Shown here: piece by piece, positions 60,889 to 64,000 of the stretch
Layout of the letters: every line of letters begins with the position of its first letter
Position numbering within the stretch: position 1 is the stretch's first letter
Source: Caryophanales bacterium
GTDB taxonomy: Bacteria; Bacillota_I; Bacilli_A; RF39; UBA660
Assembly (NCBI GenBank): GCA_016290885.1
Contig: JAEEVN010000001.1
Coordinates: 124,001-188,000, forward strand
DNA length: 64,000 nt
Reading direction: 5' to 3'
Notes under the pieces: generated by a model
Database searches by the model: none
What the model was told of the DNA's origin: nothing
Seen by the model: only the letters and a program-made list of their open reading frames with translations
Translations under genes and position numbers: made by a program

Positions 60889-63102
60889 TTATTCATTATC
60901 TTGTTCTACTTTATATAAAACTTCTCTTGGCTTAGAACCTTGTTGTGGTCCTATAATACCTCTTTCTTCAAATAAATCTATTAATCTAGCTGCTCTATTA
61001 TAACCTAATTTAAATTTTCTTTGTAATAATGATGCACTAGCTTTTCCTGTTGATAAAACAAACTCTAATGCTTCATTATAAATTGGATCATCTTGTTCTA
61101 CATCATTTTTATCACTTGTAAATCCATCAGTAGTTGTATTACCTGATTCTTTAGTAAAATCCTCATCATAAACTGCTTTTTGTTGTGAAGAACAGAAATC
61201 TACTAATTTATTAATCTCATCTTCAGAAACATATGCTCCTTGAATTCTTTGAGGTATTGATTCTCCCATTGGTAAGAATAACATATCTCCTTTACCAAGA
61301 AGTTTTTCTGCTCCAGCCATATCAAGAATTGTTCTTGAATCAACAAAGCTTGATACTGCAAATGATATTCTAGATGGTATATTAGCTTTAATAACACCTG
61401 TAATAACATTTGTAGATGGTCTTTGAGTTGCTACTACTAAATGTATACCTGCAGCTCTAGCCATTTGTGTAATTCTCATAATTGAGTCTTCAACTTCTTT
61501 AGAGCATACAAGCATTAAGTCAGCAAGTTCATCGATTATTACTACCCAGTAAGGAAGTATTGGTAATCTACTTTCTTCTGGTAATTTATCATTTTGTTTT
61601 TTTACATAATCATTATATGTTTCTATGTTTTTAGTCTTACTATCACTAAATAGATCATATCTTCTTTCCATTTCTTTAACTACTCTTTGTAGTGCAAGTG
61701 ATGCTTTCTTTGGATCAACTACTACTGGTGTAATTAAATGTGGAATACCATTATAAATACCAAGTTCTACTTTCTTAGGGTCAATCATAACAAGTTTAAC
61801 TTCATCTGGTTTAGCTCTCATAAGTATTGATCCTATAAGACAGTTAATACATACTGATTTACCTGATCCAGTAGCACCTGCTATAAGTAAGTGTGGTGTT
61901 TTATTAATTTCAAAATATTTTGCATTACCCATTATATCTTTTCCTAAAGCAACCATTAATTTATTATTAAATTTATCTTTAGGGAATGATGCAATTATTT
62001 CTCTAAATGATACCATTGAATTTACTTTATTAGGAATTTCTACTCCTACTGTACTTTTACCAGGTATTGGAGCTTCAATTCTAACATCTTTAGCAGCTAA
62101 AGCTAATGCTATTTCACTATGAAGAGATGTTATCTTATTCATTTTAGTACCAGATTTTAATTCTAACTCATATTGAGTTACTGCAGGTCCTACATGAACT
62201 TCTACTACTTTTGCATATACTTCAAAATCTTTTAATACATTTTCAAGTAATTTAATATTTCTTTTAATCTCTTCTTCTTGTTCTTTAGTATTTTTAGTTT
62301 TACTTGGTTTAGCAAGTAAATCTATGTCTGGTAATTTATAATCTTTATATAAATTAGTATTATTAAATGAATTAGCCATATTTTCTTTCATTGATTGTTT
62401 ATATTCTTCTTCTTGTTTTGGATTAGTTAATTCATCGATTGAAGAAATAGCAACTCTATTATCTTTTAAACCATGACCTTTAACTTCTTCTTCATCATCA
62501 TCTTCATCTTCTTCATATTCATCATCATTATTAGATTTTTTAATTTTAACTTTATCACTTAAACTTGAGATGATATCAAGTAATGAGAAATTAGAGAATA
62601 ATACTAGTCCTATAAACATAATAACCGCTATTACGATTATACTTCCAATATATCCTAAGAATTTATCTAACACTAGTACAAAGAATAATCCTATTAATCC
62701 TCCACCAGTAAATACTTCTTTATTCTCTAGACAATTAACAAATGTATTAAAACCAATTTCCATATTTTCTTTAATACCTAAAGATTTATCTAAATTCATA
62801 TTTGATAATGCTAGGTGTGCTAATGATAATACTCCTATAAAGAATAGAGCTGCTCCTATTGTTTTAAGAGTTAAATATTTAGGTCTCTTTCTTTTAATAA
62901 GCATATATCCACCTATTATTATTAATAAAGCTAAAAATACGAAGTATAAACTTCCCATTAATAACATTCCTGCACCCTTAACATATTTACCAACAATATT
63001 AGCTTTATATCCTAAGAATCCAATTATTCCAATAACAATAAGTAATATACCTAGTATTTCAATAGGAATTTTAATGTTTTTTAATTTTTTTCTTCTTCCC
63101 AT
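60889..63102 (-). CDS. ftsK: DNA translocase FtsK/SpoIIIE
   Basis: A 737-residue DNA translocase that pumps chromosome ends across the division septum. The N-terminus has about four to five membrane segments (residues 10-180) and a short acidic linker (DDEYEEDEDDDEEEVKGHG). The motor shows Walker A LIAGATGSGKSVCIN near 405, Walker B YWVVIIDELADLMLV near 520 and MRITQMARAAGIHLVVATQ. The C-terminal gamma winged-helix domain (EALEFVLSTGKASASLLQ to GPQQGSKPREVL) recognises KOPS/SRS-type DNA. The short linker is the SpoIIIE type. The ATG at 63102 follows AGGTGA. Confidence 0.95.
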   Translation of the reverse strand: MGRRKKLKNIKIPIEILGILLIVIGIIGFLGYKANIVGKYVKGAGMLLMGSLYFVFLALLIIIGGYMLIKRKRPKYLTLKTIGAALFFIGVLSLAHLALSNMNLDKSLGIKENMEIGFNTFVNCLENKEVFTGGGLIGLFFVLVLDKFLGYIGSIIVIAVIMFIGLVLFSNFSLLDIISSLSDKVKIKKSNNDDEYEEDEDDDEEEVKGHGLKDNRVAISSIDELTNPKQEEEYKQSMKENMANSFNNTNLYKDYKLPDIDLLAKPSKTKNTKEQEEEIKRNIKLLENVLKDFEVYAKVVEVHVGPAVTQYELELKSGTKMNKITSLHSEIALALAAKDVRIEAPIPGKSTVGVEIPNKVNSMVSFREIIASFPKDKFNNKLMVALGKDIMGNAKYFEINKTPHLLIAGATGSGKSVCINCLIGSILMRAKPDEVKLVMIDPKKVELGIYNGIPHLITPVVVDPKKASLALQRVVKEMERRYDLFSDSKTKNIETYNDYVKKQNDKLPEESRLPILPYWVVIIDELADLMLVCSKEVEDSIMRITQMARAAGIHLVVATQRPSTNVITGVIKANIPSRISFAVSSFVDSRTILDMAGAEKLLGKGDMLFLPMGESIPQRIQGAYVSEDEINKLVDFCSSQQKAVYDEDFTKESGNTTTDGFTSDKNDVEQDDPIYNEALEFVLSTGKASASLLQRKFKLGYNRAARLIDLFEERGIIGPQQGSKPREVLYKVEQDNE

Positions 63103-63127
63103 ATTTTTCACCTATCATTCCATTATA

Positions 63128-63156
63128 ATTATATCATTCTTTATATATTTTTTAAA
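63128..63156 (-). promoter_or_regulatory. Promoter of ftsK
   Basis: -35 TTTAAA (63151-63156), 17 bases, -10 TATAAT (63128-63133) with TG extension, about 26 bases before the ATG. Confidence 0.65.
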
Positions 63157-63175
63157 TATATAAATTAAAAAATAT

Positions 63176-63211
63176 AATAAAAAAAGAAACTATAAATACC
63201 ATAGTTTCTTT
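63176..63211 (-). terminator. Terminator of mnmA
   Basis: Stem AAAGAAACTA / TAGTTTCTTT (63183-63192, 63202-63211), nine-base loop, and a T-run on the minus strand. It includes the TAG stop. Confidence 0.82.
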
Positions 63212-64000
63212 CCATCTTTTTTTATTTCTTTTATTATTCCACTACCTAAGCATTCTTCTCCATCATATAAAACACATGCTTGCCCAGGAGTAACTGCTTT
63301 AGCTTTAGAAGGATATTTTACAGATATCTCACCATTATCTAGATATTCTAAGAACACTTCATAGTCTTCTCCTCTATATCTAAATTTAGCAGTACATTTT
63401 TCTGGTCTTTCGTCTGAAATAAAATTAATATTTTCTATTATACATTCATCACTATATAAACTTTCTGGATCTTCTCCAAAAGCAACATATAATTCATTCT
63501 TTTCTACATTTTTACCTACTACAAAGTGTCTATCTTTAAAACCAGCAATACCTACTTGTTTTCTTTGGCCAATTGTATAGTTCATTAATCCTTCATGAGT
63601 ACCAATTACTTCTTTAGTATCAACATCAATTATATCTCCTGGATTCTTCTTTAAATAGTTATGAATAAACTTTTGATAGTTTCTTTCTCCAATAAAACAT
63701 ATACCTGTAGAATCTTTCTTCTTAGCAGTAGGAATATCTGCTTCTAAAGCTATTTTTCTTACTTCAGTTTTATTTAAATTTCCCACAGGGAATAATACAT
63801 TTTCTAATTGTTTACTACTTACTTGTGCTAAGAAATAAGATTGGTCTTTAGAAGTATCAATGCCTCTATAAAGATGTCCATCTTTTGTTCTTGCATAATG
63901 TCCTGTAGCAACATAATCTGCTCCTAATTTTTTAGCTTCTTCTATAAAAGCATCAAACTTAATATATTTATTACACATTAAATCTGGATTAGGAGTTCTA
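63190..64000 (-). CDS. mnmA: tRNA 2-thiouridylase MnmA, 5' end cut by window edge
   Basis: The C-terminal 270 residues of MnmA, which puts the 2-thio group on U34 of tRNA-Lys, -Glu and -Gln. The frame continues past the window edge (RTPNPDLMCNKYIKF, with the first catalytic Cys in MCNK). Visible next are VATGHYARTKDGHLYRGID, DQSYFLAQVS, the second catalytic Cys in DSTGICFIGERNYQKF, GTHEGLMNYTIGQRK and the C-terminal PGQACVLYDGEECLGSGII. The N-terminal PP-loop lies outside the window. Confidence 0.93.
   Translation of the reverse strand, partial: RTPNPDLMCNKYIKFDAFIEEAKKLGADYVATGHYARTKDGHLYRGIDTSKDQSYFLAQVSSKQLENVLFPVGNLNKTEVRKIALEADIPTAKKKDSTGICFIGERNYQKFIHNYLKKNPGDIIDVDTKEVIGTHEGLMNYTIGQRKQVGIAGFKDRHFVVGKNVEKNELYVAFGEDPESLYSDECIIENINFISDERPEKCTAKFRYRGEDYEVFLEYLDNGEISVKYPSKAKAVTPGQACVLYDGEECLGSGIIKEIKKDGKKLWYL

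Noticed and set aside
62570..63163. Plus-strand 197-codon frame opposite the ftsK N-terminus
   Set aside because: It is the reverse complement of membrane-segment codons, with no ribosome binding site and no recognisable product.
1..64000. Mollicutes origin with TGA read as Trp
   Set aside because: TGA ends real genes (2702, 37922), and tryptophan positions in conserved motifs are encoded by TGG.

Overview
The window looks like a chromosome segment from an AT-rich, low-GC Bacillota, most likely an uncultured gut member of the Bacilli or a close relative. The evidence is ParE/ParC, a T-box riboswitch on a serS operon, and Bacilli-type gene neighbourhoods: miaB-ricA, rimM-trmD, rplS-lepB and rbgA-rnhB-topA. 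TGA is used as a stop codon (for example at 2702 and 37922), so the code is the standard bacterial one and not the Mollicutes code. Fifty protein genes are called. All but one (the DUF368/PopT gene at 11181-12155) are on the minus strand, so the layout is read from high to low coordinates. No tRNA, rRNA, CRISPR array, insertion sequence or prophage was seen, and no intergenic gap exceeds 300 bases.

Reading in the direction of transcription: 63.9-57.4 kb holds mnmA (cut by the window edge), ftsK, a WG-repeat membrane protein, a membrane-anchored extracellular protein, a tiny membrane protein and a GtrA protein. 57.4-55.9 kb is an ABC exporter for a surface polysaccharide. 55.6-51.2 kb is parE-parC. 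50.3-45.3 kb is a tight operon of metalloprotease-like gene, SpoU methyltransferase, rimM, trmD (with an extra C-terminal domain), trpS and a glycosyltransferase. 45.2-44.3 kb is rplS-lepB with its own promoter and leader hairpin. 44.2-35.3 kb is an eleven-gene co-directional run in which eight small-molecule and phosphate enzymes or hypotheticals precede rbgA-rnhB-topA. 35.2-32.9 kb is a serine T-box operon (GNAT acetyltransferase, DUF1653, serS).

32.2-14.0 kb is the striking region. Two tandem paralogous membrane-anchored, propeller-like proteins are followed by a 4816-residue surface protein. It carries a Cna-B-like domain, InlB-type B-repeats, a fibronectin-like domain, five copies of an unfamiliar 'IDLTN' repeat, an ALK/LTK-type glycine-rich domain, long beta-helix stretches, a SpaA-like domain and a C-terminal membrane anchor without a classical LPXTG. 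A third paralog of the propeller-like family lies at 302-1894.

The rest (13.9-0 kb) contains miaB-ricA, PopT (undecaprenyl-phosphate recycling), an adenylate-forming ligase, a hybrid histidine kinase with a tail-anchored neighbour, two flavoproteins, a membrane protein, exonuclease III and a DUF1292 protein cut by the window start. Many genes are separated by compact units in which a terminator hairpin and the next promoter share the same bases. All functional names rest on motifs read by eye; no database search was run.
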